Positions 18,901-25,629 of a DNA stretch of 58,569 nucleotides are shown piece after piece. Origin of the DNA: Clostridia bacterium (GTDB lineage: Bacteria; Bacillota; Clostridia; Oscillospirales; CAG-272); NCBI GenBank assembly GCA_017518975.1, contig JAFWTH010000037.1, positions 1 to 58,569 on the forward strand, given 5' to 3'. The position numbers were made by a program, and so were the translations under genes. Position 1 is the stretch's first letter; the number at the start of each line of letters is the position of its first letter. The notes below the pieces were generated by a model. That model was given only the letters and a program-made list of their open reading frames with translations. It did no database searches and was not told the DNA's origin.

Positions 18901-19974
18901 CTCCTCTCTCTTCTTGACGGCGGGGAGATCAGCTACGTCGTCTATTCCGCGCTCGAGGATGCGGACGACGTCAGGAACTTCGATACGATCCACGCCCGCG
19001 CGATCGCGCTCTCCGTGCCGTGCCTCACGTCGCTCGACACCGCGGAAGCGCTCGCCGACATCATTCTGAGCCGGTACGCCGAGCACAACACGGAGCTCGT
19101 CGACATCAACACGATGAGAAAAGAAAGGATGAAGCTTTCGTTCTCGAAGATGGAGGCGACGGGCGCCGACTATATCGTCATCGACGACCGCGACGGGACG
19201 ATCACGTGTCCCGAATCGCTCTGCATAAAACTCTGCGACCGCCACTACGGCGTCGGCGGGTACGGCATCGCCCTGATAGAGAAGCCGGACGACCCGGAGG
19301 CGCACGTCAGAATGCGTCTGTTCAACAGGGACGGAAGCGAGGGCTTCATCGCAGGGACGGGCATCCGCTCCGTCGCAAAATACGTTTACGACCGCGGGAT
19401 CGCGAAGGAGGACGTCGTCCGGATCGAAACGGCGTCCGGGATCCGTCCCGTCAGCGTCTATACCTCCGACGGCAGAGTCACGATGGCGGGAGCCGGGATG
19501 GGGCGCGCGGAATTCGCGCCCGAGAAGATCCCGTGCACTCTCGACGGGGACGAGATCGTCGACCGGAAGATCAAAATCGCGGGCGGCGAATACCGGGTCA
19601 CCTGCCTTTCCGTCGGCAACCCGCACTGCGTGGTGTTCTGCGACAGGATCGACGACCTCGATCTTGAATCGATCGGACCGAAGTTTGAAAACGACCCGAT
19701 CTTCCCGGAGCGCGTCAACACCGAATTCGTCCGCGTCGTCGACCCGACGACGCTCAGGATGCGCGTCTGGGAGCGCGGCAACGGCGAGACGTTCGCCTGC
19801 GGTACGGGCGCCTGCGCGGCAGTCGCCGCGGCGGTGAAAAACGGCGTCTGCCCGAAGGGCGAGGACATCACCGTCAAAGTCATCGGAGGCGACCTGATCG
19901 TAAACTTCACGGATGAGGAGATCACCCTCTCCGGCGACACGAAGCTCGTCTTCGACGGAGTGACTGAATATTGA
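15925..19974 (+). CDS. carB: Carbamoyl-phosphate synthase large subunit fused to a DapF-like domain
   Basis: Residues 1-1068 are a full-length CarB, which makes carbamoyl phosphate from bicarbonate, ammonia and two ATP. It has two ATP-grasp halves (SGPIVIGQAAEFDYAG near the start and GSGPIRIGQGIEFDYSS near 553-569) and a C-terminal MGS-like regulatory domain. With no stop or linker, residues 1069-1349 (from ATG 19129) form a complete diaminopimelate-epimerase fold beginning MKLSFSKMEATGADY. The second catalytic Cys remains (WERGNGETFACGTGACA, Cys1292), and NPHC and PERVN are intact. The first Cys is replaced (DGSEGFIAGTGIR, Ala1143), and the substrate-binding Asn of the GND motif is Ala1081. 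Epimerase activity is therefore doubtful. CarB function is secure; the role of the extra domain is unknown. Confidence 0.93.
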   Translation: MPKDESIRKVMVIGSGPIVIGQAAEFDYAGTQACRVLEAEGIETVLVNSNPATVMTDTDLADEVYLEPLTVETVKRIIKKEKPDCLLAGLGGQTGLTLAVKLFEDGFLDENGVRLIGSNVDAIKKSEDRQLFKDTMAAIGEPTIPSDTAHDVEKSLRIAEEIGYPVIVRPAYTLGGGGGGVANCPEELETVAAAGIAASPIGQILVEKYIYGWKEIEFETMRDGKGNVIAVCSMENVDPVGVHTGDSVVVAPALTLSDREYQTLRSASLNIISALGIVGGCNCQFALDPESFDYAVIEVNPRVSRSSALASKATGYPIAKITAKIALGYTLDEIKNDVTGKTCACFEPALDYVVVKLPKWPFDKLHGSSRKLGTQMKATGEVMAIATSFPAALMKAVRGAEIGTETLGIRYFENKTEDELLEAVGSCDDRRLFAVFAALKSGVSVEEISKITRIDPFFVSQIKRLADYENRISGLSLDSADYLEGKKLGYTDTALDALSGYPLPCHREAVFRIVDTCGGEFDAETPYYYSSYDEDCEARHAARAPGKTVVVLGSGPIRIGQGIEFDYSSVHCATTLRRLGYEVVIINNNPETVSTDYDTADRLYFEPLTPEDVMNVVAVEEPVGVVVAFGGQTAIKLTKYLDSRGVRILGTSAEGIDTAEDRERFDSLLGSLGIKRPQGMGVTGTDEAIRAANELGYPVLLRPSYVIGGQNMRIVYSDREVREYMAPILEAGVDSPVLVDKYMSGIELELDVISDGEDVLIPGIMEHVERAGVHSGDSIAVIPAYKLNDKMTSVVISQATAISLALGTRGLVNIQLLIWRGEPYVIEVNPRASRTVPYISKVTGVPMIELATRVMVGEKLADMGYGTGLYRTPPYFAVKVPVFSFEKLPDAFSGLGPEMKSTGEVLGIGKDLNEALFKGMRSAGLLLPSSLRREGVGFFLHADEKDVHELIDLAKKLDDLHFTLYASESTAEMISKLGVSVKVVDETCADGKLLSLLDGGEISYVVYSALEDADDVRNFDTIHARAIALSVPCLTSLDTAEALADIILSRYAEHNTELVDINTMRKERMKLSFSKMEATGADYIVIDDRDGTITCPESLCIKLCDRHYGVGGYGIALIEKPDDPEAHVRMRLFNRDGSEGFIAGTGIRSVAKYVYDRGIAKEDVVRIETASGIRPVSVYTSDGRVTMAGAGMGRAEFAPEKIPCTLDGDEIVDRKIKIAGGEYRVTCLSVGNPHCVVFCDRIDDLDLESIGPKFENDPIFPERVNTEFVRVVDPTTLRMRVWERGNGETFACGTGACAAVAAAVKNGVCPKGEDITVKVIGGDLIVNFTDEEITLSGDTKLVFDGVTEY

Positions 19975-19978
19975 GAGT

Positions 19979-20005
19979 TTATCCCCCCGCAAAACGGGGG
20001 GATAA
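19979..20005. terminator. Hairpin after carB
   Basis: TTATCCCCCC and GGGGGGATAA (10 bp) enclose GCAAAAC, five bases after the carB stop. No T-run follows directly, so it may act as a processing end or a Rho-type barrier rather than a classic terminator. Confidence 0.5.
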
Positions 20006-20127
20006 CTGTGTTTATGCGGTTTCCGCACAACACGCCTTTCACAACAAACAATTATCAATTCGTTGTTTCAAATCCAAGCGTTCATTAGGTTTGAGGATCG
20101 CAAAAACGCGGCGCGATTATCGTCTGC

Positions 20128-20156
20128 TTGACTTTCCCGCGGAGGGATGATAAGAT
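20128..20156 (+). promoter_or_regulatory. Promoter of the repeat-protein/radical SAM operon
   Basis: TTGACT (20128-20133), 17 bases, TAAGAT (20151-20156), 32 bases before the TTG start at 20189. Confidence 0.55.
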
Positions 20157-20188
20157 AAAAACATAATAAAACCCGGGAGGAAATCGCT

Positions 20189-20986
20189 TTGAAACCGGAA
20201 AAATCGTATCGCGGGACCGTAAAACGCGCGGCGGGGATCGCCCTGACGGCGCTGGCGCTCGCCGCGGCGGGAGGGATCGTTTTGTTCGGACTGTTCGGAT
20301 GTTTCAAAAAAGCGCCTGAGTACAAAATTGACTTCTCTGGGGAGGAGTCGTGGTACGAGGGGGCAAAAAAAACGTACCGCGAGGGAGAGACGGTCACGCT
20401 GTACTATAATCTCATCGCGACGGACACAGACTACAAATTTCTGCTCGACGGAGAACCGATAAACTTCGGTTACGACGACGAACGCGGCTTCGTGATAACG
20501 TTCGCCATGCCCGCGCACGACGTAAAACTCGAGTGCCAAACGAAGAACTCGATGGAGTACGTTCCCGAAGTCGTCCCGGATATCCTTCTTTTCGATTACT
20601 ATTCCGCGACGACGGGAACGGACGGATACGACAGCAGCACGGAGATCACGCTCTCGACTTACTCGGGCGAATCCCACCGCCTGTCCGTTTTCGAAAAAGC
20701 GTCCCCCGACGCTGAGGAAACGAGGACCGATTATCTCGTCCCCGTCGAGTTGTCCGAAAAGTGTTACCGCGCCGTCTTTGAGTACGGTATGAACGAATGG
20801 GCGGGCCGGGACGACCTCGAGCCGATCGACGGCGCGCTCGTCGTTCTTAAATACAGAGAAGGCGACGATTACGTCCGGCTGTCGTCCGACGCCGCGCCGC
20901 CCGGCGGGATCGCCGAGATGGATTCGATCGGCGTCATGCTGAGAGAATACGCGTCCCCGGATTATCTCGAGGAGGGACGGGAATGA
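20189..20986 (+). CDS. Membrane-anchored extracytoplasmic protein of unknown function
   Basis: I do not recognise this 265-residue protein as a named family. It starts at TTG, eight bases after a strong GGGAGG site. A basic N-terminus leads into one hydrophobic segment (about 15-38), ending in LFGC, a weak lipobox-like Cys. The part after it is predicted outside the cell. Residues about 45-115 look like a bacterial Ig-like/InlB-type repeat: YREGETVTLYYN, YKFLLDGEPI and the diagnostic FAMPAHDVKL. The rest (about 125-265) is acidic with no recognised motif. Its stop overlaps the next start (ATGA), so it is translationally coupled to the repeat/zinc-ribbon protein and the radical SAM enzyme. A role in exposing, receiving or sensing the product is possible, but this is inference. 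Confidence 0.7.
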   Translation: MKPEKSYRGTVKRAAGIALTALALAAAGGIVLFGLFGCFKKAPEYKIDFSGEESWYEGAKKTYREGETVTLYYNLIATDTDYKFLLDGEPINFGYDDERGFVITFAMPAHDVKLECQTKNSMEYVPEVVPDILLFDYYSATTGTDGYDSSTEITLSTYSGESHRLSVFEKASPDAEETRTDYLVPVELSEKCYRAVFEYGMNEWAGRDDLEPIDGALVVLKYREGDDYVRLSSDAAPPGGIAEMDSIGVMLREYASPDYLEEGRE

Positions 20987-21480
20987 GAGAGAATAAAAAA
21001 GACGGCGGGAAATACCCGTGGATAAAAAGCGTTTTCAAAAAGAGAAAAAAAGACCCCGTACGCGGAGCGGAAGGGGTTTACGCGGGTCCGGACTATTTCA
21101 GGGACGGACCGGGCGAATCGAAAAAAATCTACGCGGGACCCGAGTTTTATAAAAAGAAAGAAGATCCGTCAGACAACTCCCGCCCGGTCGGGGACGTCTA
21201 CGCGGGGCCTGAATTCTTTGAGGGCGAACCGGACGGCCTTGTGAAGGCGATCTACTCCGCTCCGGTATTCCCGGAAAGACCTCAGGAGCCGCCCGTAATG
21301 TGCGTTTACGCGGGACCCGAGTATTTCTCGCAGCGTCGGGACGGCGCTCCGGTCGGCGTGGCGCAGCCGCAGGAAAAAGACTGCGACGGATCTCCGCGCT
21401 GCGCCTTCTGCGGGACACGGACGCCCGACGGCGCGAAATTCTGCCCGGAATGCGGGACCCGTCTGACGAACGATGAGTGA
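20983..21480 (+). CDS. Repeat protein with five Tyr-Ala-Gly-Pro motifs and C-terminal zinc ribbon; possible radical SAM substrate
   Basis: This 165-residue protein has a basic N-terminus (12 Lys/Arg in the first 27 residues). Five short repeats of consensus [VI]YAGP[ED][YF][FY] follow: YAGPDYF at 33, YAGPEFY at 50, YAGPEFF at 73, a degenerate YSAPVF at 91, and YAGPEYF at 109. They are spaced 17, 23, 18 and 18 residues apart by variable, charged, Pro-rich linkers. Residues 140-158 form a zinc ribbon (CAFC and CPEC). There is no signal peptide or membrane segment. The gene overlaps its neighbours by four and eight bases and directly precedes a radical SAM/SPASM enzyme, so a modified multi-core substrate is a good hypothesis. 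A scaffold or adaptor role is the alternative. Confidence 0.7.
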   Translation: MRENKKDGGKYPWIKSVFKKRKKDPVRGAEGVYAGPDYFRDGPGESKKIYAGPEFYKKKEDPSDNSRPVGDVYAGPEFFEGEPDGLVKAIYSAPVFPERPQEPPVMCVYAGPEYFSQRRDGAPVGVAQPQEKDCDGSPRCAFCGTRTPDGAKFCPECGTRLTNDE

Positions 21481-22525
21481 CCGGATAAAGGGAAGCGAAT
21501 TCCCGTTCCGCCTTCGCTCCTGCGTGTGGGAGATAACCCTCGCGTGCTGTTTCCGGTGCGCATACTGCGGCTCGCGCGGAGGTGTCGCGAGAGAGAACGA
21601 ACTCTCGACGGAGGAGTGTCTTGACGTCGCCGAACAGCTCGCCGATTTGGGCTGCCGCCGCGTCTCCATGATCGGAGGCGAGGTCTTCATGCGTCCCGAC
21701 TGGGAGCAGATCGTCGGCGCGCTGACGTCCCGCGGCGTTATCACGTGCATCATAACGAACGGATTCCGCATGACGGAACCTGTGATCGCCGCCCTGAAGC
21801 GCGTCGGGATCGAATCGGTCGCCGTCTCGATCGACGGGGTCGCCGAGGTTCACGACAAATACCGCCTGGCGGGCAGTTACGAGAGCGCGATGGCTGCGCT
21901 TGACGTCCTCTCCGAGGCGGGGATACCCGTCTCCGTAATCAGCGCGCTCCGCGCGGACAACGCCCCGCGCCTGTCCGAGCTTTACGAAATACTCAAAACG
22001 AAGAATATCTTCGCGTGGCAGATCCAGGCGTGCTCTCCGATGGGCAACGCCGCGGGCGGATCCGTCGACGTCGGATTCGACGCCTCGGAGGTCATAAAAT
22101 TCGTCGCCGAAAACGCGGGACGCGACCCGTTTTATATCGGGATCGCGGACAATATCGGTTACCACACCCCCGAGGAAGCGAAGATCCGCGGGAGGCGCGG
22201 CCTCGTTTTCGAGGGCTGCTCCGCCGGGCTGACAACGCTCGGGATAGACAGCGTCGGAAACGTCCGCGGCTGCGAGTCGATGTACGACGAACGGTTCAAC
22301 GAGGGCAATCTCAGAGAGAGATCGCTCAGAGACATCTGGTGCGATCCCGACACGTTCGCTTACAACAGGAAATTCACTCCCGATATGCTCGCGGGCGGAT
22401 GCGCGGGATGCCCGAAGGGAGACGTATGCGCGGGCGGATGCCGCTCGTACAACTGGTTCACGACGGGAGGACTCTACGAAAACGCGCTTTGCCCCCGCCG
22501 CGGGATAAATGTGAACAACGAATGA
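21473..22525 (+). CDS. Radical SAM/SPASM enzyme, probable peptide or protein maturase
   Basis: This 350-residue enzyme has the radical SAM cluster motif CCFRCAYC (Cys25, 29, 32), followed by a GGEVFMR block that binds SAM. The C-terminal SPASM domain (about 248-345) is complete: CSAGLTTLGIDSVGNVRGC, then CAGCPKGDVCAGGC (C-x2-C-x5-C-x3-C) and a last Cys in NALC, predicted to hold two auxiliary Fe-S clusters. Enzymes of this build typically modify ribosomal peptides or proteins by C-C, C-S or C-O bonds or by residue conversion. No PqqD/RRE-like leader-binding domain is obvious at the N-terminus. The start overlaps the repeat-protein stop by eight bases, so that protein is the natural candidate substrate. 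Confidence 0.85.
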   Translation: MSDRIKGSEFPFRLRSCVWEITLACCFRCAYCGSRGGVARENELSTEECLDVAEQLADLGCRRVSMIGGEVFMRPDWEQIVGALTSRGVITCIITNGFRMTEPVIAALKRVGIESVAVSIDGVAEVHDKYRLAGSYESAMAALDVLSEAGIPVSVISALRADNAPRLSELYEILKTKNIFAWQIQACSPMGNAAGGSVDVGFDASEVIKFVAENAGRDPFYIGIADNIGYHTPEEAKIRGRRGLVFEGCSAGLTTLGIDSVGNVRGCESMYDERFNEGNLRERSLRDIWCDPDTFAYNRKFTPDMLAGGCAGCPKGDVCAGGCRSYNWFTTGGLYENALCPRRGINVNNE

Positions 22526-22559
22526 GCCGCGCGCCCCGTTTTTTTCGGAATGTTTTCCA

Positions 22560-22589
22560 TTGACCCGCCGAGGGCGGATATGATAGAAT
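22560..22589 (+). promoter_or_regulatory. Promoter of the transaldolase-like gene
   Basis: TTGACC (22560-22565), 18 bases, TAGAAT (22584-22589). It separates the aldolase gene from the radical SAM operon. Confidence 0.5.
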
Positions 22590-22630
22590 TTTATTCGGGA
22601 CGGAGAGGAGATCTCGCCGTCCCGAATAAA
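22590..22630. repeat. Perfect 14-bp inverted repeat in a gene leader
   Basis: TTTATTCGGGACGG (22590-22603) and its exact complement (22617-22630) flank a 13-base centre. The repeat begins at the -10 box and spans the likely transcription start, so it could be an operator or a partial leader hairpin. It ends 24 bases before the start codon. Confidence 0.6.
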
Positions 22631-22654
22631 CGTTACGAAAGGTCACGGATCAAA

Positions 22655-23353
22655 ATGAACGAACTGATGCTTGACACCGCCAATCTCGAAGAGCTCGAAT
22701 ACGGTCTTTCGATGTGGCCGGTCGTCGGAGTAACCTCGAACCCCAGCATACTCAAAAAAGAAGGCGCGATAGACGTTTACGAACGGCTGAATACGATAAG
22801 ACGGCTCTGCACGAACGGGCGCAGTCTTCACATACAGGTCGTCTCTTCCACTACGAATGAAATAATCGAAGAGGCGAAGACGATAATTTCGAAGATCGGT
22901 CACGATACCTATATCAAGATCCCCGTCAGCGAGGCGGGTCTTCCCGCCATCAAGGCGCTCGCCAAAGAGGGCGTCAACGTGACCGCGACAGGCATATACA
23001 CGACGATGCAGGGCGTCCTCGCGGTCCTCGCGGGCGCCAAGTATATCGCCATCTACTACAACCGCATGGAGGACAACTGCACCGACGCGGACCGCGTCAT
23101 CGAGCAGATCCGCTCCTTCATCGACGAGTCCGGCTCGTCCGCGAAGATCCTCGCCGCAAGCTTCAAGAACGTAGCGGAGATCGTATCCGCTTTCGCCAGC
23201 GGCGCGCACAGCGCGACGGTCAGCTACGGCCTGATCAAAAAGGCGCTCTCGCTCCCGAGCATCGACTCCGCGGTCGACGCTTTCCGCCGCGATTTCGAGG
23301 AACTCCACGGCGAGGGCCAGACGATGGCGACGATCGCCGAAAAAAGCAAATGA
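22655..23353 (+). CDS. Transaldolase-like / fructose-6-phosphate aldolase family protein
   Basis: This 232-residue class-I aldolase barrel matches the short FSA/TalC-type transaldolases (about 215-230 residues). The N-terminal MLDTANLEELEYG and GVTSNPSILKK are family signatures, the Schiff-base Lys is in YIKIPVS (about 83-89), and NVTATGIYTTMQG follows. It would cleave or form dihydroxyacetone-type C-C bonds in sugar phosphates, but transaldolase and aldolase members cannot be told apart here. The ATG at 22655 is chosen, 12 bases after GAAAGG, because the protein then begins in the first beta strand. An in-frame upstream ATG would start inside the promoter. Confidence 0.88.
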   Translation: MNELMLDTANLEELEYGLSMWPVVGVTSNPSILKKEGAIDVYERLNTIRRLCTNGRSLHIQVVSSTTNEIIEEAKTIISKIGHDTYIKIPVSEAGLPAIKALAKEGVNVTATGIYTTMQGVLAVLAGAKYIAIYYNRMEDNCTDADRVIEQIRSFIDESGSSAKILAASFKNVAEIVSAFASGAHSATVSYGLIKKALSLPSIDSAVDAFRRDFEELHGEGQTMATIAEKSK

Positions 23354-23399
23354 TCACTACGGCCTCTTTTGCCCGTGCAAAAGAGGTCCTTGCTTTTTT
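23340..23399 (+). terminator. Terminator of the transaldolase-like gene
   Basis: CCTCTTTTGC-CCGT-GCAAAAGAGG (23363-23386) sits inside a longer pairing of AAAAAAGCAA with TTGCTTTTTT, giving a strong hairpin ending in seven T. Confidence 0.8.
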
Positions 23400-23419
23400 T
23401 GAGCCCTGTCGTGTATAAT
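23390..23419 (+). promoter_or_regulatory. Promoter of the GNAT/hydrolase gene with long leader
   Basis: TTGCTT (23390-23395), 18 bases, TATAAT (23414-23419). The -35 box overlaps the previous terminator tail. Transcription from about 23426 gives a 240-base leader. Confidence 0.55.
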
Positions 23420-23451
23420 GATCTCAAAGATACGGAAAGGGAAAGAGACCG

Positions 23452-23478
23452 ATGACTAAGAATGCAGTTGCCGACTGA
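23452..23478 (+). CDS. Eight-residue leader peptide MTKNAVAD
   Basis: ATG at 23452 follows AAAGGG (23436-23441) by ten bases and a stop comes after eight codons. The position is right for a translated leader: just after a promoter and before two alternative stem-loops and a long leader of an enzyme gene. It is too short for family assignment. The support is the ribosome-binding site and the arrangement, not homology. Confidence 0.5.
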   Translation: MTKNAVAD

Positions 23479-23487
23479 ACGAATATA

Positions 23488-23631
23488 GGCGCGCGAACCA
23501 AAGAAAGAGGTACGTCCTCTTTTGTTTTGCCGCGCCGTAACGAGTAACTTTCGGATAGTGGAAACCGCGGGACGCAGCCACAACGGGAGCTGCTTTGCCG
23601 CGGTATTTTTGCGCCCGACCACGTCGGGCGC
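23488..23631 (+). promoter_or_regulatory. Attenuator-like leader with three stem-loops
   Basis: Stem 1 (23488-23536) pairs GGCGCG with CGCGCC and AAAGAGG with CCTCTTT. Stem 2 (23564-23604) pairs ACCGCGG with CCGCGGT and GCAGC with GCTGC, and is followed by ATTTTT, an intrinsic terminator. Stem 3 (23611-23631) is GCGCCCGAC-CAC-GTCGGGCGC. With the leader peptide this resembles ribosome-mediated attenuation as seen before antibiotic-resistance genes. A T-box was considered and not accepted. Confidence 0.5.
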
Positions 23632-23666
23632 AACGAACAAAACGACAATTAAGGAGAATTACCGAT

Positions 23667-25403
23667 ATGCAAATCAAACTCATACCCGTGGACGACTCCA
23701 ACAGGGACGCCGTTCTGGCACTCTCCGTACGCGAGGATCAGCCCTTCGTCGCACCGAACGACGTCTCTCTGGATCAGGCGGACGAGGCGAACGCAGATAA
23801 CCCCGGCTCGGCGCGCCCGTTTGCGATCTGCGCCGACGGCAGACCGGTCGGCTTCTGTATGTTCGCGGTCGACCCGGAAGACGACGACGAAGACGACAGA
23901 TACTACCTCTGGCGTTTCATGATCGATAGGAACGAACAGGGAAAAGGGTACGGTCAGGCGGCTCTCGAACTGATCGTCCGCTATTTCAGAGAACTCGGGG
24001 CGGACCGGATCCTTCTGTCCACGGAACCGGAAAACGAGCTCGGTCTGCACGTGTATCACAAGGCCGGTTTCAGAGAGACCGGCTGCATCAGCGACGGCGA
24101 GGCCGTCCTGAGACTGTGGCTGACGAAGAAAACGAAAAAGGAGCGGGACGCGTTTTTGTGGTTCGGCGTCAACGTAAAGGATGATCTGCGGATCGCGGAT
24201 AAAAACGGATACGGCGTCAGCGCCGCGATCTCGAACGGAGAGGATCTGCAGACGTACTGCGCCGGAAGCGGCAGATACGGCAGCGACTTCCACGTGAACC
24301 CGGATATGCTCTTTCAGGCGGGATCCGTCAGCAAGCCCGCGTTCGCCCTGACTCTGCTCAGGTACGCCGACAAGGGGAAGATTAATCTCGACGCCGATAT
24401 ATCGGGCGTCGTGCCGGAATACGCGAAGATACCGGTAACGTTCTCCGCGCTGCTGTCCCACACGGCGGGATACAACCTCCACGGCTTCCCGGGATACAGA
24501 GCGGATCGCGAGCCGCTCTCGCTCGAGGACGTTCTGAACGGGAAGGGGATCACGCCGAAACTGCGCAGGATCCGCCCTTACGGGAAACAGTTTATGTATT
24601 CCGGCGGCGGGATCACCCTTGCTGAACTTGCTTTCACCCGCATGACGGGAGAGACGCTGCGCGACGCTTTCAGCAAAGAGGTCGCGGAGCCGCTGGAACT
24701 GACTCGAACGGGTTTTTTCCAGCCCCTTGACGAAGAACTCGTCGGGAACGCCGCGTTCGGCGGCAAACTCGGAGAAAAGGAAGATCCGGCTCACGGATAT
24801 CACTATTACCCCGAACATGCGGCGGCGGGCCTCTGGACCACGCCGACGGAGCTCTGCAGGATCGGGATCGCCCTCTCGCGCAGCTACCGCAAAGGAGGAT
24901 TCCTCAAAAAAGAGTCCGCAAGGCGTATGCTGACGCCGGTAATGGATAATTACGACCTCTGCATTTGCAATTATCGCGGCGACGTGGGGTATCACGACGG
25001 TTGGAACGAGGGCTTCCTGACCGAGTGGATGTTCTCCCTGCGCCGCGACCTGTGCGTGGCGAGCACGTTCAACAGGACCACGGACGAACTCGCCGGGAAA
25101 CATTTTGGGGTCGCGCTCGGGTTGTTCCAGAACGCGGAGGAGGAGATCGCCGAAGACGACGGCGTGAAAATCCCGAAAAAAATCTGCGGAAAATACGAAC
25201 AGAACGTCGCTGACTTCCGTCTTGAGGAGGTCTTTATGAAAGACGGAGACCTGTACGCCCGGATCCTTGGCGAGGACGGCCCCTTCACGAGCGCGCTTTA
25301 TCCCATCGAAAAGAACACGTTCGGCAGAAAAGGCGGTTTTGCAAAGATAACCTTCGGCGACGGCTTCCTCACCGTCAACGGGATCAAGTGTAAGAAGCTG
25401 TAA
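23667..25403 (+). CDS. GNAT acetyltransferase fused to a serine beta-lactamase-family hydrolase
   Basis: This is a two-domain protein of 578 residues with no signal peptide. Residues 1-165 are a GNAT N-acetyltransferase, with the acetyl-CoA loop NEQGKGYGQAAL (about 91-102) and HVYHKAGF near its end. Residues about 185-500 are a penicillin-binding/class C beta-lactamase-type serine hydrolase (PF00144): SVSK (Ser220, Lys223), Tyr311 in YSGGG as the second motif, and HDGWNEGF as the third. A small C-terminal beta domain follows. Family members include esterases, peptidases and beta-lactamases. The lack of an export signal argues for a cytoplasmic esterase or peptidase rather than a secreted lactamase. 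AAGGAG lies ten bases before the ATG, and a leader attenuator precedes the gene. Confidence 0.85.
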   Translation: MQIKLIPVDDSNRDAVLALSVREDQPFVAPNDVSLDQADEANADNPGSARPFAICADGRPVGFCMFAVDPEDDDEDDRYYLWRFMIDRNEQGKGYGQAALELIVRYFRELGADRILLSTEPENELGLHVYHKAGFRETGCISDGEAVLRLWLTKKTKKERDAFLWFGVNVKDDLRIADKNGYGVSAAISNGEDLQTYCAGSGRYGSDFHVNPDMLFQAGSVSKPAFALTLLRYADKGKINLDADISGVVPEYAKIPVTFSALLSHTAGYNLHGFPGYRADREPLSLEDVLNGKGITPKLRRIRPYGKQFMYSGGGITLAELAFTRMTGETLRDAFSKEVAEPLELTRTGFFQPLDEELVGNAAFGGKLGEKEDPAHGYHYYPEHAAAGLWTTPTELCRIGIALSRSYRKGGFLKKESARRMLTPVMDNYDLCICNYRGDVGYHDGWNEGFLTEWMFSLRRDLCVASTFNRTTDELAGKHFGVALGLFQNAEEEIAEDDGVKIPKKICGKYEQNVADFRLEEVFMKDGDLYARILGEDGPFTSALYPIEKNTFGRKGGFAKITFGDGFLTVNGIKCKKL

Positions 25404-25435
25404 ACCGGCAGATCCGCTCTGTCCGCAAAAAAGTG

Positions 25436-25464
25436 TTGACAATGATTTGCCGCCGTGATAGAAT
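25436..25464 (+). promoter_or_regulatory. Promoter of the tRNA gene
   Basis: TTGACA (25436-25441), 17 bases, TAGAAT (25459-25464), 16 bases before the mature tRNA 5' end. Confidence 0.75.
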
Positions 25465-25480
25465 ATAACGGCGGCGAAAA

Positions 25481-25554
25481 GGGCCATTAGCTCAGTTGGT
25501 TAGAGCATCCGGCTCATAACCGGACGGTCCGGGGTTCGAGTCCCTGATGGCCCA
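25481..25554 (+). tRNA. tRNA with CAU anticodon (Met or lysidine-type Ile)
   Basis: The cloverleaf is complete: acceptor GGGCCAT/ATGGCCC, D-arm with AGCTCAGTTGGTTAGAG, anticodon arm CCGGCTCATAACCGG and T-loop GGTTCGAGTCC, with discriminator A. The CCA end is not encoded. The anticodon CAU fits elongator Met or Ile2 (where C is changed to lysidine). The GGCTCATAACC loop resembles Bacillus tRNA-Ile2, but the identity is not settled by sequence alone. It is a single tRNA gene. Confidence 0.93.
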
Positions 25555-25559
25555 CACAT

Positions 25560-25598
25560 AAAAGGATTGCTGTCTTGACAAAGACAGCAACCCTTTTA
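25560..25598 (+). terminator. Terminator of the tRNA gene
   Basis: AAAAGGATTGCTGTC pairs, with one mismatch, to GACAGCAACCCTTTT around TTGACAAA, ending in TTTT. Confidence 0.75.
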
Positions 25599-25629
25599 TC
25601 TACTTTACGCGAAAGGATTCATTCTCAAT

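Noticed and set aside
23550..23610. T-box riboswitch before the GNAT/hydrolase gene
   Set aside because: GTGGAAACCGCGG resembles the T-box sequence but has one extra base, there is no recognisable specifier loop, and the downstream gene is not an aminoacyl-tRNA or amino-acid gene. A leader-peptide attenuator fits better.
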